NCBI GenBank assembly: GCA_030611315.1
Contig: JAUWPZ010000005.1
Span: forward strand, 1-54,779
From: Sedimentisphaerales bacterium
Lineage (GTDB): Bacteria > Planctomycetota > Phycisphaerae > Sedimentisphaerales > Anaerobacaceae
Direction of reading: 5' to 3'
DNA length: 54,779 bases
How positions within the stretch are numbered: the first letter of the stretch is position 1; each line of letters begins with the position of its first letter. The notes beneath the pieces are model-generated. The model ran no database searches. It was not told where the DNA came from and worked only from the letters and a program-made list of their open reading frames with translations. Both the position numbers and the translations under genes were made by a program. This document shows, piece after piece, positions 23,945 to 32,277 of the stretch.

Positions 23945-26900
23945 CTATTTGTTCTTTTTCGTTTTCGGTTTTGTTTGTATTTTGCTCTTTGTTCCGAGCA
24001 GTAATATCGGGGCGGCTATGGCGATGGACGAATAGGTTCCTATGAGGATGCCGAGGCCGATTGCGAATGTGAAGCCTCGCAGGTTGGGCCCACCGAAAAT
24101 ATACATTATCAGGACAACTATAAATGTCGTGAAGGAGGTTAGAATTGTCCTGGAAATAGTCTGGTTGATGCTGTTGGTGATGGTCTGCGAAGTCAGTCGG
24201 GCCTTGTGGCGGTTCTCGCGGATGCGGTCGAAAACAACGATAGTGTCGTTGAGAGAGTACCCGATGAGCGTCAGGAAAGCGGCTATCATTGCAAGGTTGA
24301 TTTTGAAATCACCGATGAGCAGACTTTCTCCTATCGCCGTCGATGCTATATACGTGCAGGCCGTTACTGCGCCGAGCGTGATACATACATCATGCACCAG
24401 CGCAATAATTGCCGCTATGCCGTAGCGTATGTCTCCGAATCGGACCCATATATAACCGACGATTGCGGATAACGACAGAATGATAGCGGCAAGTGCGGCT
24501 TTTTTTGCTTCTCTGCCGACGGATGGGTCGAACTGCCTTACCCGCGGCAGCGTCGTTTCCAGGGTGGTCGCGCCGATGACTTTAGTCTTTTCGTTTTCGG
24601 CGAACCTCGCCCATTCATCCTCCTTTAGTTCGCGAAAACCCGCTTCCGGCTCGGTACTTACATAAATGAAGGTTTTTTCGGTCTGGTTCGGGTCGTCCAT
24701 TGGATTCAAATCAGAATCAAGTATCTGGTATTCATACCAGTTAAGGCGACGCATGTCCGGTTTGTAGAGCAAATCCTTGAACCTTCGCTTGATTTGGTCG
24801 GCTGTTGCTTGTCCCTGGATTTCACAGGTGATTTTGATACCACCCAGAAAATCGGCCAGTTCGGGGTACGAATCAATAAGGGTTTCGGTTATTCTCTGCT
24901 CTGAGGTTATTTTGGGCCGAAGATTCTGCTGGATTTCGAGGAGAGTTGTCCCCGGCTGGTCGCCGGCGAACGCGGTTACTATCGCATTATTGACGATTTC
25001 ATCAATCGCGGGTTCTGAGATGTTGGCGTTGGGAAAGGCTGCTGTGAGGGTATTTAAGACTATAGTCTTGTTCATCTGGCTTGTTGCAATTGTCAATTGA
25101 GCCGGCTCATTGGCGTCCGCTGTTATAATCAGATTGCTAAGTTCTTTGCCGTCCGGTGTGCTTCCGATTGCCTTTGTCAGCTCATCGATTGTCTTGTTGC
25201 CGGGATGGGGCAATGTGACGGTCGTGGTGATTTTGTTTGTTTCGGTGGTGTTAATTTCATATCGTCTGCCGGATTCTCCGACGCTGTAAACGTTTGCCGT
25301 TGCCAGGGCCGGATTTTGCAAGTCAATGCCGACTTTGTGGATTCTGTCTTCGACTTCCTGCCTGGCTATGGTAACATCTTCCTTGAAAATGACCTGGACA
25401 TTTGTTCCGCCGGTAAATTCGACATCGTACTTGTTGTTGACCGTGTCGTCTCTTGTAAAGAAAACCAACAAGCCCCCGGCAATAAGCAGAAGCGAGAGAA
25501 GGAAGAAAACCGGCCTCAATCGCATCCAGTTCACGTTGGGCTTGCGTATGAGACGGAGCATGAATAAACGGTCTTTGATAATTTTCCTGCTCAGGAGCAA
25601 ATCGAAAATCACACGCGTTACAAACAGGGCCGTGAACATACTCGAGCCGATGCCGAGCATTAGCACAATGGCAAAGCCTTTGACTTCCTCCGAAGCGACC
25701 CAGTAGAGGATAGCAGCAGTGATGAACGTAGTGATGTTGGCATCCAGGATTGTTCTCAGCGCGCGTTGGTAGCCGTTTGTTATTGCGATTCTAAGCGATG
25801 AGCCTTTCTGCTGCTCTTCGCGGATTCTCTCGAAGATAAGTACGTTGGCGTCAACGCTCATGCCGATAGTCAGGATAATTCCTGCGATGCCGGGCAGCGT
25901 AAAAGTCGCCCTGACGCTTGCCATTATTGAAAGCACCAGGAGCACGTTCATAAGCAGTGCGACGTCGGCGATTGAGCCGGCGAGGCAATAGTAAGCAAGC
26001 ATACAGGCGAGGACAACAATAAGGCCGATTAAACCGGCCTCGATGCCCTGGTCACGATTGTTTTCGCCCATTGACGGACCGATTGTATTTACAGAGATGG
26101 GCTGCTCTATCAGCTTGGATGGTAAAGAGCCGGCGTTGAGTTTGTTGACCATATCATCGACTTGTGTTTTAGTAAAGCTGCCCGTTATGATGCCCTGTCT
26201 GCGTATCCTGTCATCAAGTTTTGGCGCCGATATCGCTATTCCGTCGAGCAGGATGCAAAGCGGTCGGCCTAAATTCTCGTTTGTAACGTTCCAGAAAAGG
26301 TTTCCACCTCTATCGTCCAGCAGGAAACCGATGGCTCTTCGGCCCATTCTGTCCTGTGTGGAGTAGGCCTTTTCGAGTTTCCAGTCTCTTGTGTTCGGGT
26401 CGTGCCCGTGCAGTATTGCTTCACTTGCCTTGTTGCAGGCCAGAACGTAATATTTATCGCCGAATTGACCGACGATAGAGGGACGCTCCTCCTCGTCCAG
26501 CGCTCTCCATTCTTCAATCTTTTCGATTTCGCACCAGACATAATTTTTGTCCGAGGAAAACTTGGGGCCTTTTTTGAGTGTTTCTTCATAGTTTTTCATC
26601 AGGTCCATGTCAACCTTTTCGTGCCCTCGAGTTGGGAGGAGTCTGAACTCGAGTATGCCGGCGCCTTTGAGCATTCGCTGAAGGTCTTTTGGGTCGTCGA
26701 GTCTGCCTTGGTAGGGGCGATACTCGACAAAAGCCGTCAGCAGCTCGTCGATTTCGTCTTTGCGGTCGGGGAACTCGGCCTTGAGTTTGTTGATGTTCTC
26801 TCTGCGATCAGGTGACTTCGGCGACATTTCAAGCACGTAGTTCATCTGGTCCAAAGTCAGATTCAATTTGTCAATACTTTTAATCGCTTCTCTGTACCGG

Positions 26901-27745
26901 GGGTTTTTGCCTGTATTCGGGTCTGTCAGCTCGTCAATGGTTTTGTTCCATTGAGCGTAGGTTTGGACATATTTCGTGAGTGTATTGATATTGTTAGCAT
27001 CAATGTTGTTTGCATCGATATTGTTAGCATCGATATTGTTAGCATCAATGTTGTTCGCATCGATATTGTTCGCATCGATGTTGTTCGGGTCGCCGAGGAA
27101 CTCTTTGAGCGTTTCTTTGAGCTGTTCGTCATTGAGTCTTATCCATTTTCCGATGATAATTTCGACCCGCTTGAAATCGATGTCGTTTGGCGATACCGTG
27201 TTCTCGGTCGTTGTCAGGTCGGCATAAAGGTTGTCCCTTTTATCCTGCAGTTGTTTTCGTTCGTCGTAAGCCGTTGTCAGCTCTTCGAGAATGCTTTGTC
27301 TGTTGGGGTCGTCCTGTGCGAAATCATTGAAATCAACGGCCCGTTCTTCCGGCGCCTTTTGGAGCGAGCGCATGATTTTTGCGCGGTTGATGTTTTTGGC
27401 CAGCAGCTTCTCCCGGGCCTTTTCGAACTGGTCGCGTTTGTCGCGAGTCTCGGCGCTTGCAAGCGGCATTTTTATCTCGAAACGAGTGTTGCCCATGGGA
27501 CGCCAAACAAGGTTCTGGATATTGGCCGGGTCTATTCGCCTTCGGAGGACCGTAATCATTCTCTGGGCCAAATCTTCCTTCTCATGTTCTTCAAGGCCCT
27601 GGGCGTCTATCTCATAGATAAGACTTGTTCCGCCTGCCAGGTCTATACCGGGCATCAGGGTCTTGCTGGGGGGGTATAAAGTCCACCCTGCCACGGCAAC
27701 CAATACTATGATTAAAACAATTTTCCAGGTCAGATTCTTGTTCAT
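23945..27745 (-). CDS. secDF: Fused SecD-SecF protein translocase subunit
   Basis: About 1266 residues from ATG 27745, chosen because GAGGAAG precedes it; a longer frame to 27799 adds repeat-derived residues. The SecD half has GIDLAGGTSLIYEID near its start, a large periplasmic region, and the helix 4 motif ILTIGMSVDANVLIFERIRE. SecF begins at about residue 735 (NVNWMRLRPVFFLLS) with YDVEFTGGTNVQV and LIGYSLNDTIVVFDRIREN. The protein uses the proton or sodium gradient to pull exported proteins out of SecYEG. Odd: the periplasmic region carries a run of NNIDA pentapeptides (26984-27085) plus extra charged helices, making SecD larger than usual. It ends the operon that includes tgt and yajC. 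Confidence 0.96.
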   Translation of the reverse strand: MNKNLTWKIVLIIVLVAVAGWTLYPPSKTLMPGIDLAGGTSLIYEIDAQGLEEHEKEDLAQRMITVLRRRIDPANIQNLVWRPMGNTRFEIKMPLASAETRDKRDQFEKAREKLLAKNINRAKIMRSLQKAPEERAVDFNDFAQDDPNRQSILEELTTAYDERKQLQDKRDNLYADLTTTENTVSPNDIDFKRVEIIIGKWIRLNDEQLKETLKEFLGDPNNIDANNIDANNIDANNIDANNIDANNIDANNINTLTKYVQTYAQWNKTIDELTDPNTGKNPRYREAIKSIDKLNLTLDQMNYVLEMSPKSPDRRENINKLKAEFPDRKDEIDELLTAFVEYRPYQGRLDDPKDLQRMLKGAGILEFRLLPTRGHEKVDMDLMKNYEETLKKGPKFSSDKNYVWCEIEKIEEWRALDEEERPSIVGQFGDKYYVLACNKASEAILHGHDPNTRDWKLEKAYSTQDRMGRRAIGFLLDDRGGNLFWNVTNENLGRPLCILLDGIAISAPKLDDRIRRQGIITGSFTKTQVDDMVNKLNAGSLPSKLIEQPISVNTIGPSMGENNRDQGIEAGLIGLIVVLACMLAYYCLAGSIADVALLMNVLLVLSIMASVRATFTLPGIAGIILTIGMSVDANVLIFERIREEQQKGSSLRIAITNGYQRALRTILDANITTFITAAILYWVASEEVKGFAIVLMLGIGSSMFTALFVTRVIFDLLLSRKIIKDRLFMLRLIRKPNVNWMRLRPVFFLLSLLLIAGGLLVFFTRDDTVNNKYDVEFTGGTNVQVIFKEDVTIARQEVEDRIHKVGIDLQNPALATANVYSVGESGRRYEINTTETNKITTTVTLPHPGNKTIDELTKAIGSTPDGKELSNLIITADANEPAQLTIATSQMNKTIVLNTLTAAFPNANISEPAIDEIVNNAIVTAFAGDQPGTTLLEIQQNLRPKITSEQRITETLIDSYPELADFLGGIKITCEIQGQATADQIKRRFKDLLYKPDMRRLNWYEYQILDSDLNPMDDPNQTEKTFIYVSTEPEAGFRELKEDEWARFAENEKTKVIGATTLETTLPRVRQFDPSVGREAKKAALAAIILSLSAIVGYIWVRFGDIRYGIAAIIALVHDVCITLGAVTACTYIASTAIGESLLIGDFKINLAMIAAFLTLIGYSLNDTIVVFDRIRENRHKARLTSQTITNSINQTISRTILTSFTTFIVVLIMYIFGGPNLRGFTFAIGLGILIGTYSSIAIAAPILLLGTKSKIQTKPKTKKNK
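26984..27085 (-). repeat. 15-bp tandem repeat in secDF encoding NNIDA units
   Basis: Seven consecutive 15-base units, the last partial, encode NNIDA NNIDA ... NNINT in the periplasmic part of SecD. The units differ mainly at a few positions (GTTGTTAGCATCAAT, GTTGTTTGCATCGAT, ATTGTTAGCATCGAT on the plus strand), so the array is in frame, length-variable in principle, and not freshly duplicated. Confidence 0.85.
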
Positions 27746-27763
27746 AACTTCCTCGTACTGTGT

Positions 27764-27815
27764 TAATGCGTATATGCGTAAATGGGTTGATACGTCCACT
27801 CATCAACTCATCGGC
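27764..27815. repeat. Word repeat upstream of secDF
   Basis: TGCGTATATGCGTAAATGGG and CCACTCATCAACTCATCGGC. On the minus strand it repeats GATGAGTTGATGAGTGGACG, the same words as at 14525-14570. It fills the secDF-yajC spacer. The 54 bases added by a longer secDF frame (to 27799) fall in it. Confidence 0.6.
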
Positions 27816-27827
27816 GCATTCACTGAT

Positions 27828-28256
27828 TTACGAATTATCCTTCGACAAATTCCTTCCTATCGCTGAAGAAGCAATCTTTATTTTGGTGTTATTCGACTCG
27901 TCGATTTTCAACGTAATCTCATCGCCTTTAACGTCAACTACGGTTCCGATGATTCCGCCAATTGTTCTGACTTTATCGTTCTTCGAGAGGGTTTGAACCA
28001 TTTGTTTGTGCTTCTGCTGTTTTTTACGAGGTCCTCTGAATATGAAAAGGTACATAATTACGAACATCAAACCGAGAAAAATCCACTGGGTGTTCCCGAA
28101 GCCTTTGGGCCGCTCGGTTCCCGTCTTCCCGGTGTTGGGGTCGGAGTCTGGTTGCTTGGTCGTTGCCACACTGTCCTGTGAAGTTACCTGCCCGGAAGTA
28201 ATATGCTCGGGCGCCTCGTCGGATTCTGCCTGGGCTAATATCCATATATTGTCCAT
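27828..28256 (-). CDS. yajC: Preprotein translocase accessory subunit YajC
   Basis: 142 residues. An extended hydrophilic, Thr/Ser/Asp-rich N-terminus (about 50 residues) precedes the single membrane helix (WIFLGLMFVIMYLFIFRGPR), the basic KKQQKHKQMVQTL segment, and the cytoplasmic KNDKVRTIGGIIGTVVDVKG domain that defines the family. YajC associates with SecDF to assist export. The ATG at 28256 follows AAAGGGAAAC. It lies in the conserved tgt-yajC-secDF order. The N-terminal extension is longer than in proteobacterial YajC (about 110 residues). Confidence 0.95.
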   Translation of the reverse strand: MDNIWILAQAESDEAPEHITSGQVTSQDSVATTKQPDSDPNTGKTGTERPKGFGNTQWIFLGLMFVIMYLFIFRGPRKKQQKHKQMVQTLSKNDKVRTIGGIIGTVVDVKGDEITLKIDESNNTKIKIASSAIGRNLSKDNS

Positions 28257-28347
28257 TTTGTTTCCCTTTTATAATTTTTGTATATTGTATTTCGTATTGT
28301 AATAACCGACGGTAAAACCCGGCTAAATAACAAATACTAACGACTTT

Positions 28348-29460
28348 TCACTTTTTATCAATAACCATTTTTAATTGTTCAGCCGCCCAGTCGGTAAATT
28401 CGTCGTTCTCCAGGGCCTGTCGTATTTTGGCCATTAGTTTCTGGTAGAAACTTAGATTATGCAGCGACAGCAGGATTGGGCCGAGCATTTCTCCGGAATT
28501 AAAGAAATGTCTGATGGCGCCCCGGCAGAAATTCCGGCAGCAGTAGCAGTCACAGCCGGGGTCGATTGGTTCGACGGAGTTTATATGGGCGTTGTTTCTG
28601 AGCCTCAAAGGGCCGTTTTCGGTAAAAGCAAAGGCGTTTCGCCCGTTTCGCGTCGGCAGGACGCAGTCGAACATATCCACGCCCGCCTTGACGGCGGCAA
28701 TGATATCGATGCAGGTGCCGACGCCCATCAGATAGCGCGGCCTGTCCTGAGGCAAGAGTGGCGCCGTATGCCTGACGGTGTTTATCATATTTTCGTGTCC
28801 TTCACCTACGCTTAACCCGCCGATAGCATACCCGTCGAAATCCAGCTTGACGAGTTCGCCGGCACAGTATCCTCGAAGCTGTGGATTTATGCCGCCCTGA
28901 ACGATGGCAAAGAGAAGCTGCTCCGGATTGGTATGTGCTTCTTTGCACTGCTTCGCCCAGCGGATAGTTCTTTGAACCGCCGTTTTAAGCCGGGCATCAT
29001 CAACGTCGGAAGATGCGCATTCGTCGAGACACATTATTATATCGGCGCCCAGCCGATTCTGAGCTTCTATTGCGATTTTGGCATTTAAGTATAATTTTGC
29101 CCCGTCTATATGGCTGGCAAATTCAACGCCCTCATCGTCGATTTTGGTCAGCGGGCTCAGCGAAAAGACCTGGTATCCGCCGCTGTCGGTCAATATCGGG
29201 GCATCCCAGGCCATAAATGCGTGCAGTCCGCCGAGCTTTTCGACCGTCTCGACTCCGGGGCGGAGCAGCAAATGGTAAGTGTTGGCCAGAACAATATCGG
29301 CGCCGGTTTCCCTGAGCTGTTGTGGTGTGATTCCCTTGACCGCGCCGGCGGTGCCGACGGGCATAAAGGCCGGAGTCTCCACCTCGCCGTGGGCTGTCGT
29401 CAGCAAGCCGCACCTGGCTGCCGAGCGGGAATCTGTCTTTAGCACCTTGAAGCTACTCAT
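28348..29460 (-). CDS. tgt: Queuine/preQ1 tRNA-guanine transglycosylase
   Basis: 370 residues, full length. It contains the substrate pocket DSGGYQVFSLSPL, the nucleophile region GVDMFDCVLPTRNGRNAFAF and the zinc site CDCYCCRNFCRGAIRHFF (CxCxxC plus a later His). The enzyme swaps guanine 34 for preQ1 in tRNAs with GUN anticodons, the committed step of queuosine formation. The ATG at 29460 overlaps the end of the SpoIID-like gene by eight bases. The tgt-yajC-secDF order is widespread in bacteria. Confidence 0.96.
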   Translation of the reverse strand: MSSFKVLKTDSRSAARCGLLTTAHGEVETPAFMPVGTAGAVKGITPQQLRETGADIVLANTYHLLLRPGVETVEKLGGLHAFMAWDAPILTDSGGYQVFSLSPLTKIDDEGVEFASHIDGAKLYLNAKIAIEAQNRLGADIIMCLDECASSDVDDARLKTAVQRTIRWAKQCKEAHTNPEQLLFAIVQGGINPQLRGYCAGELVKLDFDGYAIGGLSVGEGHENMINTVRHTAPLLPQDRPRYLMGVGTCIDIIAAVKAGVDMFDCVLPTRNGRNAFAFTENGPLRLRNNAHINSVEPIDPGCDCYCCRNFCRGAIRHFFNSGEMLGPILLSLHNLSFYQKLMAKIRQALENDEFTDWAAEQLKMVIDKK

Positions 29461-30757
29461 TTCGATACAATCCGACGATTTTGGAGCCTGGGTAATAGTG
29501 GGCCAGTATCTGTTCTGCTGTTTTGTTCTGTCTTGCCATCCCTTCGGCCCCGCACTGGCACATTCCTACGCCGTGGCCATAACCTCTGCCCGATAGAAAT
29601 ACCCATTTGTCGCCCTCTTTGACAATTTGGCAGATTGTGCTCTTGAGCTTCAGGCCGGTTGGGTCCATTGTCAGACGAAAGTCCTCGGCTTTGAGAAAAT
29701 CGCTCTTACCGGTTGAGCCGAGGAGTTTGACTTTGGTTACACGGGTAAATTCTCCGTAATTACTTTGTCCAGCGGCACTGATATTCGTGATTTGGCCCAG
29801 CGGCTTAAGATTCGGGTATCTTTGTAATAATTTGTCCGTGATATTGCTCTGGTCGAATTGAACCGCAGGCCAGAAGAAACAGCTCTGCCTGGCTACGTCC
29901 CTGCAATATGAGCAAGGGACCCCGACGAGAGGTTCAAAAGAATCTCCGAATACGTCGCTGCTGTTTTCGGTATGTCCGCCGCAGGTTGAGCTGTAGTAAG
30001 TCGGGAAGATATCTTCGGAGCCGTCGGGTTGTATGCAGGTCAGGACACGGCCTTCTGTTTGATTGACCGCACGCCAAATCTGGACAGATTCACCATTGAT
30101 GCCCTGGTAAACCTGATGCGCCTGGGTCCTGCGGACGTCCCAGTTACGCCTTTGGCCGAATCGTTTCTTGATGTACAGGCAATAAGTCCTTGAGGCTATC
30201 GCCTGGGCCTTAAGCGCCTCCGGTTCCCAGTAGTGGGGCATCTCAGCTCCCACTACGCCGGCCAAGTACGGCTCAAGAGGAACATGGTTTATCGCGTCGA
30301 AGGAGTTGGCGTCGGAATTGAGGATGAGTTTTAATGAACCGCGATAGTCGGCGCCGTTGAGGTTAAAGATGTGCGGTTCGTTGGGCGAGATGATCACCTG
30401 GTCGCTTGTGGCGGATTCGCCGCCGATGGTAATTTCACCGGCGGATACCGACACTTCCAACGGCACATTGACCCGGTCTATACGAGTTTTGGAGTTTTGT
30501 TTTTGCGAGTCGGCGACGGTAAAGGCCGCCGTTGTCTTCAGCGTGCAGGCGTTAACATCGTTCAGGAGCAAAACCCTTACCCAATATTCCGTCTCTGCGT
30601 CCATCTGCGGCGTCGGGGTGGCGACCTTTCTTGATTTGCAGCCGCACAGAAATGCCGTAAAAAAAATTAACAGAGGCCATATCTTACAGAATGTTCTGAA
30701 ACGGCAGACCGGCTGATACTTTGCCTGGTATTGATTATTGAATATTGCAAAAGGCAT
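29453..30757 (-). CDS. SpoIID/LytB-domain lipoprotein
   Basis: About 434 residues from ATG 30757; a TTG at 30784 is also possible, and neither has a strong ribosome-binding site. A hydrophobic segment ending LIFFTAFLCGC suggests a lipoprotein. The SpoIID domain covers about residues 130-430: YRGSLKLILNSDANSFDAIN, VPLEPYLAGVVGAEMPHYWE, PEALKAQAIASRTYCLY, YYSSTCGGHTENSSDVFG and the C-terminal GRGYGHGVGMCQCGAEGMA. SpoIID is a lytic transglycosylase acting on denuded peptidoglycan during sporulation. Relatives in non-sporeformers probably remodel the wall or modify a LytB-type target. Planctomycetes do not form such spores, so the role here is cell-wall related by inference. It is 4 bases from the gene upstream. 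Confidence 0.9.
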   Translation of the reverse strand: MPFAIFNNQYQAKYQPVCRFRTFCKIWPLLIFFTAFLCGCKSRKVATPTPQMDAETEYWVRVLLLNDVNACTLKTTAAFTVADSQKQNSKTRIDRVNVPLEVSVSAGEITIGGESATSDQVIISPNEPHIFNLNGADYRGSLKLILNSDANSFDAINHVPLEPYLAGVVGAEMPHYWEPEALKAQAIASRTYCLYIKKRFGQRRNWDVRRTQAHQVYQGINGESVQIWRAVNQTEGRVLTCIQPDGSEDIFPTYYSSTCGGHTENSSDVFGDSFEPLVGVPCSYCRDVARQSCFFWPAVQFDQSNITDKLLQRYPNLKPLGQITNISAAGQSNYGEFTRVTKVKLLGSTGKSDFLKAEDFRLTMDPTGLKLKSTICQIVKEGDKWVFLSGRGYGHGVGMCQCGAEGMARQNKTAEQILAHYYPGSKIVGLYRNE

Positions 30758-30788
30758 CGAAAATAAGCGATACAGAATAATCAATTGG

Positions 30789-32105
30789 TTAATCCAGGTT
30801 TCGCAGGGCTATTCCAAGATTGGTAAGGGCCTTCTTGATTTCGTTTGAACTTGTTACGCCGAAATTTTTGCAGCCGAGAAGTTCAGCCTCGGTTTTGCTT
30901 GTCAGCTCCCCGATTGTGCGAATATCGAGTTTGTGCAGGCACTTTCGAGACCGCACCGACAGTTGAAGGTCGTCAACGGGTTTGCTCCTCAAGCCCTCAT
31001 CTTCATCCGGTTCCGTACCGACGCCGGGGATTTCTGCCGGGGGAAACTGTTTTTCCTCTAAGGCCATTCCAAGGCGCAGTCCTTTTGGTTCGAGAATGAC
31101 CTTGATTTCCCGGAGTGAGGTTTCCCCGAAGTTCTTATAAGACAACAGCTCTGCCTCGGTGATATTCAAGAGGTCGCCGAGGGTATCGATGTTCATCTTT
31201 TTCAGGCAGTTCCTGCTGCGTACCGACAGCTCAAAATCGGAGATGGGCGTTTCGAGGATTTGGTGCTTGCGGGTCAGTTTCTTTTCTTTGTCCTCATCGT
31301 AGAACATCGTTTTTGAGCTTTCGATGTCTTTTTTGAACAGAATTGCTCTTTGATGGTTCGGATGAGAATCGAGGACTATATCGACGCATTGAGACGCCTT
31401 GTCGAAATTGCCGTTGTCTTCATAGAGCACAGTCAAATTCAGCAGGGCGCTTACATACACAGTGGAGGCCGAGGCGATCTGCTTGTAGTGGTCGATGGCT
31501 GCTTCTTCATCGCCGGATAAATCGCAGCGATAAGCTAAGTGGAAAAGTGTTTTTTGGTGGTCCGGTGATAATTCGAGGGCCGTTTTGTAATTGTCCGTTG
31601 CCTGTTCATAAAGTCCCTGTATCTCTTCGAGACGGCCAAGCTGGTAGTGATATTCGGCGCTTACATTTTCAAAATTTGCACAGCTCTTGAGTTCCTTTGC
31701 GGCGGCGTCTAAATTTGCCGCGTGACGATATGTGTCGGTTTTTTCGAGGGTTATGCTCAATGTGTCGGCCTCGAAATCAAGGCTCTTTTGCAGGCTTTCG
31801 ATTGCTTCGTCAAATTTGCCCAGCCGGCGAAGTGCGAACGCCTGGTAGATGAACTTTTCCCGGCAGTTCTTTGCCTTTCGCAGTTTTTGCGCCGCCTCGG
31901 CATACCTGCCGAGAATATAAAGCCCTATCCCCACCGGCAAGATGGCCTTGGGCCCGGTACTGCTCAGGTTTGCCTCAACCTGCTCGCTGAAAGCAAGTTG
32001 GTTGCTTTCACCGGAATGGACAAAACAGATGAGTTTCTCAATTTCCTCCATTGACGGTAAGTTATCGGCAAACAGGTTGACTTGAGGTTCTGCAACTGGC
32101 TCCAT
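30789..32105 (-). CDS. TPR protein with two RNA polymerase alpha C-terminal domains
   Basis: 438 residues in three parts. Residues about 20-265 are TPR-like helical repeats (AILPVGIGLYILGRYAEAAQ, AFALRRLGKFDEAIESLQK, YHYQLGRLEEIQGLYEQA). Residues about 286-350 and 375-438 are two alpha-CTD modules, each with the helix-hairpin-helix pattern (FELSVRSRNCLKKMNIDTLG and LQLSVRSRKCLHKLDIRTIG; then AELLSYKNFGETSLREI and AELLGCKNFGVTSSNEI). Aligned to E. coli RpoA, the DNA-contacting Arg265 is kept in both (R296, R385), Asn268 only in the first (N299; K388 in the second), and Lys298 in neither (Thr in both). The rest of RpoA is absent. It may bind promoter DNA or RNA polymerase partners while the TPRs recruit proteins. 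It heads the operon leading to SpoIID-like, tgt, yajC and secDF. Confidence 0.9.
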   Translation of the reverse strand: MEPVAEPQVNLFADNLPSMEEIEKLICFVHSGESNQLAFSEQVEANLSSTGPKAILPVGIGLYILGRYAEAAQKLRKAKNCREKFIYQAFALRRLGKFDEAIESLQKSLDFEADTLSITLEKTDTYRHAANLDAAAKELKSCANFENVSAEYHYQLGRLEEIQGLYEQATDNYKTALELSPDHQKTLFHLAYRCDLSGDEEAAIDHYKQIASASTVYVSALLNLTVLYEDNGNFDKASQCVDIVLDSHPNHQRAILFKKDIESSKTMFYDEDKEKKLTRKHQILETPISDFELSVRSRNCLKKMNIDTLGDLLNITEAELLSYKNFGETSLREIKVILEPKGLRLGMALEEKQFPPAEIPGVGTEPDEDEGLRSKPVDDLQLSVRSRKCLHKLDIRTIGELTSKTEAELLGCKNFGVTSSNEIKKALTNLGIALRNLD

Positions 32106-32277
32106 AAGGATTATCCCTTTTGTTTATTGTACTTTTATTTTTCTATAAGCGATTATTACCCGAATTTGCCAATTATAAGCCCAAACGCGGGATTTGCAAC
32201 AGATTTTTTAGCAATTTCCAGCTGGCACCCCTTACAGACAGCATGACAGTTTTAAAAAGTCAATCAAGTTGAGAATT

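Noticed and set aside
26984-27085. CRISPR-like array or pentapeptide-repeat fold
   Set aside because: The 15-base units have no spacers. NNIDA lacks the central Leu/Phe of the A(D/N)LXX pentapeptide-repeat family.
23945-27745. SecD and SecF joined by assembly error
   Set aside because: Both halves are in one clean frame with normal family motifs. SecDF fusions are known in several bacterial groups.
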